Assembly (NCBI GenBank): GCA_020161315.1
Contig: JAIUOH010000003.1
Location: forward strand, 47,335 to 111,334
Length of the DNA: 64,000 nt
Direction: 5' to 3'
Origin: Actinomycetota bacterium
GTDB taxonomy: Bacteria > Actinomycetota > Actinomycetes > Actinomycetales > Microbacteriaceae
The notes below the pieces were generated by a model that was not told the DNA's origin, ran no database searches, and was given only the letters and a program-made list of their open reading frames with translations. Position numbers and translations under genes: made by a program. Positions 44,572-53,053 of this stretch are shown piece by piece (positions within the stretch are counted from its first letter, which is position 1; each line of letters begins with the position of its first letter).

Positions 44572-46313
44572 CCGATGAGTCGAGGCTGCAACGCCTCTTC
44601 GGGAGGCCTAGCCCTCTGCTGAAGCAGATGCCGTCGCTTGCGGCGATGTTGATCGCTTGGGGGCTCACACTTTCGGTCGCCGAGATGCAGATCAGCAGCC
44701 ACTGGCTGGTGAGCATGGGCGTGCTGCTGGTCTTCTTCGCAACGCTCTACGCCGCATGGCTGAGTTCGCGAGGCCGCTACGAGGGCTTCATCGTAATGCT
44801 CATTCCGATGGCAGACATTATCGCGTTCGGTCTGTTTCGAACCGGAACGGGCGGTACCTCATCGCTCTTCGGATCGCTGCTACTGATTCCCGTCGTATGG
44901 CTCGCGGCGGCACCAGGCATTCGCTACGTCGTCTTCGTCGCGGTGCTCTCGTCGTTCAACTACTCGATCCAGTTCTTCACCGACCCTCCGACGAGTTCGG
45001 TCGAATGGGTGCGCGTCATCGTCGCGCCGCTCGTGTTCGCGGTGGTCGCCGCAGTGATCAACGAGCTCTCGCGGCAGCAGCGCCGCCGCACTGAACAAGC
45101 CGAACAGTTGCTCGATGAGCGCACACAGGCGATCAAGCAAAACGAGCAGATGATCCAGCGGCTCAACGAGAGTCGCAAAGAATATCGAGCGCTGCTCGAA
45201 TCGTTCGAAAGCCTGTGGTCGTCGATTACGGCGCAGGCGATCTTCGCGACCGACACCGCAGGCAAGGTGCAGGCGTGGACACCGGGAGCCGAGAATCTCT
45301 TCGGCCTTACCGTGCAACAGGCGCTCGATACTGTCACGATCGAGCGCTTCTTTCCACAGTCTGTGCTCGATACGCTCGCAAGCGATCGCCCCGCCGATTG
45401 CGAACTGGCTGGGTCGGAGTCGCTGCCTGAAGGTATTCGTGCGCTGTTTGCTGCGACCGACGCGACGTCGACCTTCGAAACGAATCTCGAGGTAAACACA
45501 GCAACCGGAGTGACTGTGCCGGCACGAGTCACCGTGACACAGCGTCGTGACGGCGACGGCAAACATCTCGGCTACCTGCTCGTCATCACCGACGAGACGC
45601 GTGCCGCCGAGGTCGCCCGCATGAAGGACGAGTTCGTCGGCATGGTGTCGCACGAACTGCGCACGCCGTTGAGCTCGATTCTCGGTTTTCTCGACCTGCT
45701 GCAGAACGATCCCGAGCAGCCGCTCAGCGAAGACCAGCAGGAGTTCGTCGACGTCATCGAGCGCAACGCGAACCGCCTGCTCGCGCTCGTCGGCGACCTG
45801 CTCTTCACCGCGCAGGTCGAGGCGGGTTCGTTTCCGCTTGCCCTGCGCGAGGTCGACCTCAACGAGAGTGTCGCCGCCGCGGTGCGCTCGGCGCAACCGA
45901 ATGCAGTTCGTGGCGAAGTCGAGGTTATCGAAAAACTGGGCGACGAACCGCTCATCGTGACCGCCGACCCGGTGCGCATAGGTCAGGCGGTCGACAACCT
46001 GCTTTCGAACGCCATTAAGTTCACGCCGAGCGGCGGCAAAGTGACCGTTGGAGCGAGGCCGCTCGACGGCGCCGTCGAAATCTGGGTGCGCGACACTGGC
46101 CTCGGCATCCCAAAAGCCGAGCAAGACAAGCTCTTCACGCGATTCTTTCGCGCCTCTACTGCAACGAGAAACGCAGTGCCGGGCATCGGTCTCGGGCTCA
46201 CCATCATTCGCGCGATCGTGCTCGCGCACGGCGGCACGATGTCGGTGACGAGCGGTGAGGGCGAGGGCACCGAGTTTCGGGTCACGGTGCCACTTGTGGC
46301 CGTCGCGCGGTGA
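44568..46313 (+). CDS. membrane sensor histidine kinase with PAS domain
   Basis: 581 residues. About six N-terminal TM helices (to about 170), a coiled linker (RRTEQAEQLLDERTQAIKQN), a PAS domain (SITAQAIFATDTAGKVQAWT, ENLFGLT), the H box MVSHELRTPLSSILGF, the N box VDNLLSNAIKFTPSGG and G boxes VRDTGLGIPKAE and GIGLGLTI. GTG start overlaps the response regulator. Signal unknown. Confidence 0.92.
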   Translation: MTDESRLQRLFGRPSPLLKQMPSLAAMLIAWGLTLSVAEMQISSHWLVSMGVLLVFFATLYAAWLSSRGRYEGFIVMLIPMADIIAFGLFRTGTGGTSSLFGSLLLIPVVWLAAAPGIRYVVFVAVLSSFNYSIQFFTDPPTSSVEWVRVIVAPLVFAVVAAVINELSRQQRRRTEQAEQLLDERTQAIKQNEQMIQRLNESRKEYRALLESFESLWSSITAQAIFATDTAGKVQAWTPGAENLFGLTVQQALDTVTIERFFPQSVLDTLASDRPADCELAGSESLPEGIRALFAATDATSTFETNLEVNTATGVTVPARVTVTQRRDGDGKHLGYLLVITDETRAAEVARMKDEFVGMVSHELRTPLSSILGFLDLLQNDPEQPLSEDQQEFVDVIERNANRLLALVGDLLFTAQVEAGSFPLALREVDLNESVAAAVRSAQPNAVRGEVEVIEKLGDEPLIVTADPVRIGQAVDNLLSNAIKFTPSGGKVTVGARPLDGAVEIWVRDTGLGIPKAEQDKLFTRFFRASTATRNAVPGIGLGLTIIRAIVLAHGGTMSVTSGEGEGTEFRVTVPLVAVAR

Positions 46314-46334
46314 TGCTTGACGGGTGCTGACGCT

Positions 46335-46421
46335 CGATTGGTGCTGACGCCCGGCGCGCGGTGACGCCCGATTGGTGCTGACGTGCGACGCCCGGAGGCG
46401 CCCGGCGCGCGGTGACGCCCG
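46335..46421. repeat. interlaced intergenic direct repeats
   Basis: A 23-bp unit (46348-46370 and 46399-46421, exact) and CGATTGGTGCTGACG (46335-46349 and 46369-46383, exact) overlap each other between the kinase and the MarR gene. Confidence 0.7.
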
Positions 46422-46448
46422 CGACGTGAGTACGCCCGCCGAGAAACT

Positions 46449-46478
46449 AGTTGCCTTTGGCAATCAACTGCGTAGACT
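46449..46478 (+). promoter_or_regulatory. MarR operator and promoter
   Basis: Palindrome TTGCCTTTGGCAA (46451-46463) within AGTTG...CAACT (46449-46469) overlaps a possible -35 (TTGCCT); the -10 TAGACT is at 46473-46478, 6 bases before the ATG. Suits autorepression of a leaderless transcript. Confidence 0.65.
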
Positions 46479-46484
46479 GGGGGC

Positions 46485-47000
46485 ATGACCGAACGTCACG
46501 CCGATGATCACGTCCCGGCAGAGGTGCACGAGCCGCAGGCGGCAGACCTGCTTGACGCGCTCGTGTCGCTCGTTGCGAGCTGGTCGTCTCCGGTCGTGCA
46601 GGGCGAAATCGCGAAGCGAATGGGCCTCAGCATCAACGAAGCCGACGTGCGCACACTGCACACGATCGGGCGGTTCGGATCGTTGCGCCCTGCGCAGCTC
46701 GCAGCCGAGCTGTACCTGACGCGGCCCACCACCAGCAAGAGTCTCGCTCGCCTCGCGGGCGCCGACTTGATCGAGCGTCGCAGCGCCACCGACGACGCCC
46801 GCGCCGCAGAGATCACCCTCACGCCCGACGGCCTCGCGGTCTACGAGCGCCTCGTGGCCGCCGGCATTGCCATGGTCGAGCAGGCGATCGCCGAGGTGCA
46901 TCCGGGATCCAGCGAGGCCGCGTCTATTGCGCAGTTCGCCCGCGCGCTGCGACGCTACGCCAGCCCAGAGAACCAACCGCGGCCAGAAGCTCGCGGCTGA
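46485..47000 (+). CDS. MarR-family transcriptional regulator
   Basis: 171 residues, winged helix: ADVRTLHTIGRFGSLRPAQL, LYLTRPTTSKSLARLAGADL, wing RRSATDDARAAEITLTPDG. It sits 38 bp ahead of an SDR gene in the same direction and has a palindrome over its promoter, so it most likely represses itself and the SDR gene. Ligand unknown. Confidence 0.9.
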   Translation: MTERHADDHVPAEVHEPQAADLLDALVSLVASWSSPVVQGEIAKRMGLSINEADVRTLHTIGRFGSLRPAQLAAELYLTRPTTSKSLARLAGADLIERRSATDDARAAEITLTPDGLAVYERLVAAGIAMVEQAIAEVHPGSSEAASIAQFARALRRYASPENQPRPEARG

Positions 47001-47038
47001 ACAAAAACACCACACTCAAGAAAGAAATGGAGCGAAAC

Positions 47039-47833
47039 ATGACTCGCACCTATGTGATCACCGGAGCCGCATCTGGCATTGGGGCTACCACCGCGCAGAC
47101 CCTGCGCGAGCAGGGCCACACCGTGATCGGTGTCGACCTGAAAGACGTTGAGGTGACTGCCGATCTTTCGACGCACGAGGGGCGCATCGCCGCAGCCGAA
47201 CAGGCTGCGAAGCTCGCGGGCGGCACGGTCGACGCCGTCATCGCGTGCGCGGGCATTGCCGCGCCCATCGCCAAGACGATCGCCATCAACTTCTTCGGCG
47301 TGACCGAGTTCTTGACTGCGCTGCTGCCGGCTCTGCGTGCATCGAGTGCGCCTCGCGTCGCCGTCGTGTCGTCGATGGCGTCGCTGCAGGCGGTCTCGGC
47401 TGAACTCGTTGACGCGGCTCTCGCGGGTGACGAGGATCGCGCGTTGCAGATTGCTGCGGGCCTTGAGGCGCAGGGGCCCGAGATCGGCTACCTGATGTAC
47501 CCGTCATCGAAGCGCGCGCTCTCGCGCTGGGTGCGTCGCGAGTCGATCAGCGAGGCCTGGGCGGGGAGCGGTATTCCGCTTAACGCAGTCGGCCCGGGAA
47601 CCGTGATCACGCCCATGACTGCCCCGCTGCTCGCCACACCCGAGGGTGCCGCGATGGTCGACCAGTCGGTGCCGATGCCGCTCAACTACCACCAGTCGCC
47701 CCAGACGGTCGCAGACCTACTGATCTGGCTCACGAGCCCGCAGAACTCGCACCTCGCCGGCCAGACCATTTACTGCGACGGCGGCGCCGACGCCACGCTG
47801 CGCGGTGACGATGTCTGGTCGTGGAACGACTAG
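47039..47833 (+). CDS. SDR oxidoreductase (3-alpha-hydroxysteroid-dehydrogenase-like)
   Basis: 264 residues: VITGAASGIGATTAQTL (cofactor site), an unusually short central part, VVSSMASLQA, and the catalytic YPSSKRALSRW. The shortened early region and the sequence VIACAGIAAPIAKTIAINFF fit the 3-alpha-HSD/carbonyl-reductase branch. Co-directional with the MarR gene. Substrate not determinable. Confidence 0.87.
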   Translation: MTRTYVITGAASGIGATTAQTLREQGHTVIGVDLKDVEVTADLSTHEGRIAAAEQAAKLAGGTVDAVIACAGIAAPIAKTIAINFFGVTEFLTALLPALRASSAPRVAVVSSMASLQAVSAELVDAALAGDEDRALQIAAGLEAQGPEIGYLMYPSSKRALSRWVRRESISEAWAGSGIPLNAVGPGTVITPMTAPLLATPEGAAMVDQSVPMPLNYHQSPQTVADLLIWLTSPQNSHLAGQTIYCDGGADATLRGDDVWSWND

Positions 47834-47844
47834 ATATCCCATTG

Positions 47845-47886
47845 CGACACAGTGCTGCATCACTTGCTTGATGCCGCACTGTGTCG
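47845..47886 (+). terminator. hairpin terminator after the SDR gene
   Basis: Perfect 11-bp stem CGACACAGTGC / GCACTGTGTCG with a 20-base loop, then TTTCGTGTCG. The stem sequence is partly repeated just downstream. Confidence 0.6.
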
Positions 47887-47922
47887 TTTCGTGTCGTACT
47901 GTGTCGCACCGCATCGCCCGAT

Positions 47923-47953
47923 TTGTCCTCAAGTTCACTTGAGGTTGTAACGT
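47923..47953 (+). promoter_or_regulatory. second SoxR-type promoter
   Basis: TTGTCC (47923-47928), 19-bp spacer, TAACGT (47948-47953), with the perfect dyad CCTCAAGTTCACTTGAGG at 47927-47944: the same geometry as the sodA promoter. Start codon at 47960 follows after 6 bases. Confidence 0.85.
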
Positions 47954-47959
47954 CGTAGT

Positions 47960-48037
47960 ATGCGTATTTCTGTGATCGGCGGCACGCCGAACCCCGCTCC
48001 TTCGCTCCGTGGTTTGCGTTCGCGAGACGCTCGATGA
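47960..48037 (+). pseudogene. 25-codon remnant of an NAD(P)-binding gene
   Basis: Encodes MRISVIGGTPNPAPSLRGLR and five more residues. MRISVIGGT is the opening of NmrA/SDR-type dinucleotide-binding proteins, which SoxR often controls in actinobacteria, but the frame ends at TGA overlapping the next gene's ATG (ATGA). Most likely the stump left by an internal deletion, or a leader peptide driving the flavin reductase. Leaderless from the SoxR promoter. Confidence 0.5.
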
Positions 48038-48534
48038 GCGGCGAGCACGTGGGCGAAGGAGTGAGCGTCGCCGAGCAGTTCAAGGCTGCGTTTCGTGAGC
48101 ACCCTGCTGGGATCGCGCTGATCACGGCCTCGACTCCAGAAGGGCCAGTGGGCCTCACCGCCTCAAGCGTGGCATCGGTCGGCCTTGATCCGGTCGCCCT
48201 CACTTTCTCGGTGACCCGGGCCACGGGAAGTGCTGGAGCACTGCTCTCGGCCGACACTTTCTTGGTGCACCTGCTCGATGCGCGCCAACTCGCCGTTGCC
48301 GAGCAGTTCGCAGTGTCGGGCGGCGAACGCTTTACCGAGGCGCAGGGGTGGGAGACGCTGCCGACCGGTGAGCCGCACCTGCCGGGCGTTCGCGCTGCGC
48401 TGCGCTGCCGTGCGCTGCAGGTGACCCCCGTCGGTGCGTCGTCAGCAGTAATCGCCGAGGTGCTCGACGTGATCGAGGGCGACTCGGCCGAGGCGCTCAT
48501 CTACATCGATCGCGCGTTTCGGGTGTTGCCCTAA
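48034..48534 (+). CDS. flavin reductase family protein
   Basis: 166 residues: AAFREHPAGIALITASTPEG, PVGLTASSVASVGLDPVALT (flavin-binding core), TFLVHLLDARQLAVAEQF, and GASSAVIAEVLDVIEGD. Uses NAD(P)H to reduce FMN/FAD. Placed under the SoxR-type promoter via an overlapping short frame, which suits a redox-stress role. Confidence 0.88.
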   Translation: MSGEHVGEGVSVAEQFKAAFREHPAGIALITASTPEGPVGLTASSVASVGLDPVALTFSVTRATGSAGALLSADTFLVHLLDARQLAVAEQFAVSGGERFTEAQGWETLPTGEPHLPGVRAALRCRALQVTPVGASSAVIAEVLDVIEGDSAEALIYIDRAFRVLP

Positions 48535-48725
48535 CCTGAGCGGGTGAGCCCTGACAAGCCCTTTCGCGGGGAGCGACATGCTCGTATGCTCAGGGTAACT
48601 GGGCGAACGGCCTCGGTCTTGCAGAGATGCTCGCATCGGGTTCTCGGCACAACATCGGGCCCTCGGCGCAAGCTGAGTAGCACGGAGCGTTGCTCGGATG
48701 CCTGGTTCTGTCGAGGGAGGGCACC

Positions 48726-49868
48726 ATGCCGAACGAGGAAGTCACCAGAACTTTCGGCATCGAAGAGGAATACTTGCTGCTCGACGCCGCAACCGGCGAC
48801 CCCACCGACAGTGCGGCTGAGCTGATCCTCGCTACACCCGAGCTTGGTGAGCAGACGGAACGCGAGTACTTCTCAAGCCAACTCGAGACCTCGACGTCAA
48901 TCTGCCACGAGGCAGACGAGGCCGAAGCTTCGCTCTCTCGTTTTCGGTCGATCGTCGCTCAGGCGGCTGATCGTTGCGGCGTGGTTCTCGCGGGCACGGG
49001 ATTGCCAGCGACTGGCGGCGAGACCGTTGGCACGGTGACGCCCAAGCCGCGCTATCGCCGCATTGAGACCGAGATTCGTGGTGTTGGCGCGCACCAGTAC
49101 CTGACGGGCACGCACGTGCACGTCGCGGTGCCTTCGTCTGACGCGGGCGTTGAAGTGATCGCGAGAATCGCGAGGTGGGTGCCGGCGCTGCTCGCTCTGA
49201 CCGCGAACTCTCCACTCTGGTGCGGCGAACCGACCGGCTTCGCAAGCTGGCGACACATCATGGCGCTCACAATGCCCGTGGCTGGGTTTCCGCAGACCTT
49301 TGCCGACGGGGCGGCGTACGAGCAGGCGGTCGCCCGGCTGATCGACTCGGGAGTGATCCTTGACACCGGCCTCGTGTCGTGGGTGATTCGCCTCTCGAGT
49401 CACTATCCGACTGTCGAACTGCGCATTGCCGACTCGCAGTTGCGCGCCGCCGATGCTGTTGCCTTCGCCGCCCTCGTGCGCGCCCTCGTTGATCGCGCGT
49501 TGAGCGATTTCGCTGCTGGAATCGAGCGGCCTATTGTGACGCCCGGTCTCGTGAACGGAGCGGACTGGATCGCCGCACGCAACGGGCTTTCGTCTGATCT
49601 CGTTGACCCGGTCACTGCAGAGAGACTGCCTGCATTCGAATTCATCGACCGCATGCTCGGCACAGTTGAGGGTGAGCTCGACTACTTCGGTGACCGTAGT
49701 CGAATCGATCGCTACCTGAAATATCTGCGTGAACAGGGCACACCGGCAAGCAGGCAGCTCGCAGCTTTCGGCTCCGGGGGAGTGGCGAGTCTGCTCTCGC
49801 TTTACCGAGAGTCAAACGATGAACTGTCTTCGCCGCATGACGCGAAGCGTGAATCGGGTGCAGAATGA
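48726..49868 (+). CDS. carboxylate-amine ligase (YbdK/GCS2 family)
   Basis: 380 residues, full length. Begins TRFGIEEE-like (TRTFGIEEEYLLLD), with TSTSICHEADEA, YLTGTHVHVAVPS and WRHIMALTMP, typical of the YbdK group: weak glutamate-cysteine ligases of unclear natural role. ATG at 48726 with GGGAGG upstream. The 190-bp upstream gap shows no other feature. Confidence 0.88.
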   Translation: MPNEEVTRTFGIEEEYLLLDAATGDPTDSAAELILATPELGEQTEREYFSSQLETSTSICHEADEAEASLSRFRSIVAQAADRCGVVLAGTGLPATGGETVGTVTPKPRYRRIETEIRGVGAHQYLTGTHVHVAVPSSDAGVEVIARIARWVPALLALTANSPLWCGEPTGFASWRHIMALTMPVAGFPQTFADGAAYEQAVARLIDSGVILDTGLVSWVIRLSSHYPTVELRIADSQLRAADAVAFAALVRALVDRALSDFAAGIERPIVTPGLVNGADWIAARNGLSSDLVDPVTAERLPAFEFIDRMLGTVEGELDYFGDRSRIDRYLKYLREQGTPASRQLAAFGSGGVASLLSLYRESNDELSSPHDAKRESGAE

Positions 49869-49872
49869 GTGC

Positions 49873-50262
49873 ATGACAGTCGTAGGCCTCGTGCTGGCCG
49901 GCCTCGCCGCCCTGCTGCACGTATACATCTTTTACATGGAGTCGATCGCGTGGACCACACCGCGCGTGCGAGCAGTCTTCCGCACGAGCGAAGACGAAGC
50001 GCGGGTGACGAAGCAACTGGCGTTCAACCAGGGCTTTTACAATCTCTTTCTCGCCGTCGTGGTAGTGCTCGGCATTCTGCTCCTGCCGCTCGGTTATTCG
50101 GTCGTCGGGCTCGCGCTCGTGTTTGTCGGCACCGGATCAATGCTCGCGGCAGCGCTCGTGCTACTGCTCTCGGGTGGCGGGCTCGCGCGCGCCGCGCTGA
50201 CGCAGGGTACGCTGCCCGGGCTTGCGGTAGTAGCGCTTGTGGTGGGGCTGCTGCTCGGTTGA
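49873..50262 (+). CDS. DUF1304 membrane protein
   Basis: 129 residues, four TM helices; family signature LLHVYIFYMESIAWTTPRVR at the N-terminus and NQGFYNLFLAVVVVLG. CAGAAT ends 6 bases before the ATG, which fixes the start. Function of the family unknown. Confidence 0.85.
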   Translation: MTVVGLVLAGLAALLHVYIFYMESIAWTTPRVRAVFRTSEDEARVTKQLAFNQGFYNLFLAVVVVLGILLLPLGYSVVGLALVFVGTGSMLAAALVLLLSGGGLARAALTQGTLPGLAVVALVVGLLLG

Positions 50263-50321
50263 ATGTGGCTGGGCGCGTAACGTTCGGGCGGCGCGGGTGA
50301 TGCTTTGGCAAGATGGATCGC

Positions 50322-50936
50322 ATGAACGATCGCGCACTCGCCCTCTCTCGGGCGCTCTCGGCAGAAGAATCGTCTGACCGATTGCAGGCGGCCCTGACCG
50401 CCGGCACCCACCCTGATGATTCGTACCTCGGCCCGCTGCTTGAGCGCTGCGCGGTAGAACCCGACTTCTACGTGCGCGACATGCTGACATGGGCGCTGAC
50501 GCGCCTGCCGCTTGAACATGTGCTGCCGCGAGTGATTGACGAGACTCGCTCAGGTGTGCCGCAGGCGCGCAGCCAGGCGCTGCACACGCTGTCGAAGCTC
50601 GGTGACCAGCGCGGCTACGAGGTGATCACTGCCGAGCACCTGCACGACGCCGAAGACGAGGTTGCCCGCGCCGCCTGGCGCACCGCCGCGGGGCTTGTGC
50701 CCTACGACGAGCGTGAGGCGCTCGCGCGGTCGCTCGTGCTGGAGCTCGGGCGGGGTGATCTTACGGTGATGCGCAGCCTGAGCCGCGCGTTCGTGGAGCT
50801 CGGCGAGGCCGGGCTGCCCGCGCTGTTGGCCGCGACGCTCGGCGAGGGAGATGCCTCACGCGAGGCCGTGGTGAAGCACGCGCGGGCGACCATGCGCCTG
50901 CTCGAAGACCCCGAGGCGACGTTCGTGCTCGAGTAG
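50322..50936 (+). CDS. HEAT-repeat-like protein
   Basis: 204 residues, almost all alpha-helical repeats (DDSYLGPLLERCAVEPDFYV, DMLTWALTRLP, SGVPQARSQALHTLSKLGD, ARAAWRTAAGLV). No catalytic motif; probably a scaffold. ATG at 50322 chosen over 50313 because a -10-like CAAGAT lies 7 bases upstream. Confidence 0.75.
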   Translation: MNDRALALSRALSAEESSDRLQAALTAGTHPDDSYLGPLLERCAVEPDFYVRDMLTWALTRLPLEHVLPRVIDETRSGVPQARSQALHTLSKLGDQRGYEVITAEHLHDAEDEVARAAWRTAAGLVPYDEREALARSLVLELGRGDLTVMRSLSRAFVELGEAGLPALLAATLGEGDASREAVVKHARATMRLLEDPEATFVLE

Positions 50937-51006
50937 GGTTTGATGCTCGGGGCTCTCGCCTGGTGTCGTGCCCGAGACGTGCGCCCAGATCTACCGCTGC
51001 ATCGCG

Positions 51007-51067
51007 CGCAAGTCGTCGCATATTGGGGCTTGCGGTGAGCTGAGGCCCCCATATGCGACGACTTGCG
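51007..51067. repeat. large inverted repeat between convergent genes
   Basis: Arms 51007-51029 and 51045-51067, 22 of 23 bases complementary, 15-base loop. There is no T-tract on either side. It may be a bidirectional terminator or a small mobile/REP-like element. Confidence 0.75.
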
Positions 51068-51130
51068 GTGGGGAAAGGTTGGGCCGTGGGCGGCTGGAGC
51101 GGTTGGGTTGGCCAGCCACGGCCAATCCAA

Positions 51131-52975
51131 CTACTCGACGAGCTTGCCATCGACCGAGTCGTCGAGGTGCGCGTGTGCCAGCGCCCTAAACGATTCGGGT
51201 GCCTCGGGCAGCGGTTCGAACACCGCGCCCGTGTCGGGGCTCCACACGAAGTTGCCGCGCAGCGCGTCGTCTTGCTCGGGGTAGTCAGACCGGTTGTGGC
51301 AGCCGCGGGTCTCGCGGCGTTCGAGCGCGCACTCGAGGGTGGCACGAGCGGCGAGCATCGACCCGTAGAGGTCGAATGCGTGGGCGAGGTCGTCGAAGCC
51401 CGCGATGTCGGGGTGTGCCGAGACGCGCGCGACCCTGGCCTCAAGTGCGTCGAGCTTGGCGAGGCCCTCGCGCAGCCCGGCCTCGCTGCGCACCACGCCC
51501 GCGTGCTCGGTCATGAGGTCGCGCAGCGCGCGCTGCAGCAGGCGCGGGCTCTCGTGCTCGGTGGCGGGCTCCGCGGCACCGTCGCTGGCGGCACCCCCTC
51601 GACCCAGGAGCGCCCGCATCTCGGCGCGTGCCTCTGCGACGGCCGAAGCCGACCGCCGCACCTCGGTGAGTCCCGTCACGTACGAGGCGGCGTCGGCCCC
51701 GGTGATGCGCCCATAGACGAGCAGCTCAATCAGAGAGTTGCCGCCGAGCCTATTGGCGCCGTGCAGCCCCGACGATGCCTCGCCGATGGCGTAGAGCCCA
51801 TCGACGCCTGTGCCGTGATCCTCTGGCCTGACCCAAACCCCTCCCATCGAATAGTGAGCCGTCGGCGCAATCTCGATGGGCTGCTGCGTAATATCGAGCA
51901 TCTGCAGGTCGATCATGGTGCGGTAGACGCGCGGCAGCTTCTGCATGATTGTCTCGCGCGGCAGGTGCGACACGTCGAGAAATACGCCGCCGTTAGTGGT
52001 GCCGCGACCCTCGATGATCTCGGTGTAGCTGGCGAGGGCGACGCGGTCGCGGGTCGAAAGCTCCATGCGCTCTGGGTCGTACTTTGCCATGTAGCGCTCG
52101 CCGAGGGCGTTGCGCAGAATGCCGCCCTCGCCACGTGCCGCCTCGCTGACGAGTGTGCCAGCGGCCTCGGCCGGCTCGAGAATGCCTGACGGGTGAAACT
52201 GCACGAGCTCAGCGTCGCGAATCTTCGCACCCGCAAGCGCCGCCAGCCTGAACGAGTCGCCCGTGTTCTCATCGCGCCGCGACGATGTGTTGCGCCAGAT
52301 GCGGGTGTGCCCGCCCGCCGCGAGAATGACCGCGTCTGCGTGAATCACAACGGGGGTGCCGTCGACAATGTCGAAGCCGTATGCGCCGAAGATGCGGCCG
52401 TCGGTCTCGAGCAGCCTGGTGATGTAGATCGTGTCGACGATGGGCACCTCAAGCTCGCGCGCTCGGCGCAGCAGAGTGCGCTGAATCTCGAGGCCCGTGT
52501 AGTCGCCGGCGTAGGCGGTGCGGCGGTAGGTGTGCGCCCCGAAAAAACGCTGACTGATGCGTCCGTCATCTTCGCGCGCAAACGGCATGCCCCAGCGCTC
52601 GAGGTCTTCGATGCCCTGCTTCGCATTCTTGGTAACGACTTCTACAATCGCGGGATCGGCGAGAAAGTACGACTCGCGCAGCGTATCGGCCGCGTGTTGC
52701 TGCCAGCTGTCTTCTGGGTCCATCGTGCCGAGTGCCGCGTTGATGCCACCCGCGGCGAGCGTCGTGTGAGCGTCGTGCTTGCGACGCTTGCCTACCGCGA
52801 GCACCTGTACGCCGCGCTCGGCGAGCTCGATCGAGGCGCGAAGGCCGGCACCGCCGGTACCGATCACGAGCACCGAGGTTGAGAGCAGTCGCTCGGTGGG
52901 GGTGGTGCTGGCACTGCGGTTGGTGGTGGCGTTTGTTGCGGCAGTGTGGGCTGAGGTGTGTGTTGTTGTGTTCAC
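51131..52975 (-). CDS. FAD flavoprotein of the succinate dehydrogenase/fumarate reductase/L-aspartate oxidase family
   Basis: 614 residues from GTG 52975. FAD site VLVIGTGGAGLRASIELAE, THTTLAAGG-like flavin loop (AHTTLAAGGINAALG), substrate-site HPSGIL and RGEGGILRN, then TAHYSMGGVWV, GEASSGLHGANRLGGNSL, and a helical C-terminal domain. The N-terminus has about 25 Thr/Ala/Asn-rich residues. No SdhB, SdhC or NadA/NadC gene is adjacent, so its assignment among Sdh, Frd and NadB is open. Divergent LysR gene is its likely regulator. Confidence 0.85.
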   Translation of the reverse strand: MNTTTHTSAHTAATNATTNRSASTTPTERLLSTSVLVIGTGGAGLRASIELAERGVQVLAVGKRRKHDAHTTLAAGGINAALGTMDPEDSWQQHAADTLRESYFLADPAIVEVVTKNAKQGIEDLERWGMPFAREDDGRISQRFFGAHTYRRTAYAGDYTGLEIQRTLLRRARELEVPIVDTIYITRLLETDGRIFGAYGFDIVDGTPVVIHADAVILAAGGHTRIWRNTSSRRDENTGDSFRLAALAGAKIRDAELVQFHPSGILEPAEAAGTLVSEAARGEGGILRNALGERYMAKYDPERMELSTRDRVALASYTEIIEGRGTTNGGVFLDVSHLPRETIMQKLPRVYRTMIDLQMLDITQQPIEIAPTAHYSMGGVWVRPEDHGTGVDGLYAIGEASSGLHGANRLGGNSLIELLVYGRITGADAASYVTGLTEVRRSASAVAEARAEMRALLGRGGAASDGAAEPATEHESPRLLQRALRDLMTEHAGVVRSEAGLREGLAKLDALEARVARVSAHPDIAGFDDLAHAFDLYGSMLAARATLECALERRETRGCHNRSDYPEQDDALRGNFVWSPDTGAVFEPLPEAPESFRALAHAHLDDSVDGKLVE

Positions 52976-53053
52976 GTGAACCACGCTAGGTTCGCAGCGA
53001 CGATAACTCCAATGAATAGATTTGATCGTAATGATGCGCATAGGCTATTAAGT

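Noticed and set aside
44880-46463. Long minus-strand frame opposite the histidine kinase
   Set aside because: No family resemblance, Arg-rich composition; the plus strand carries a complete kinase.
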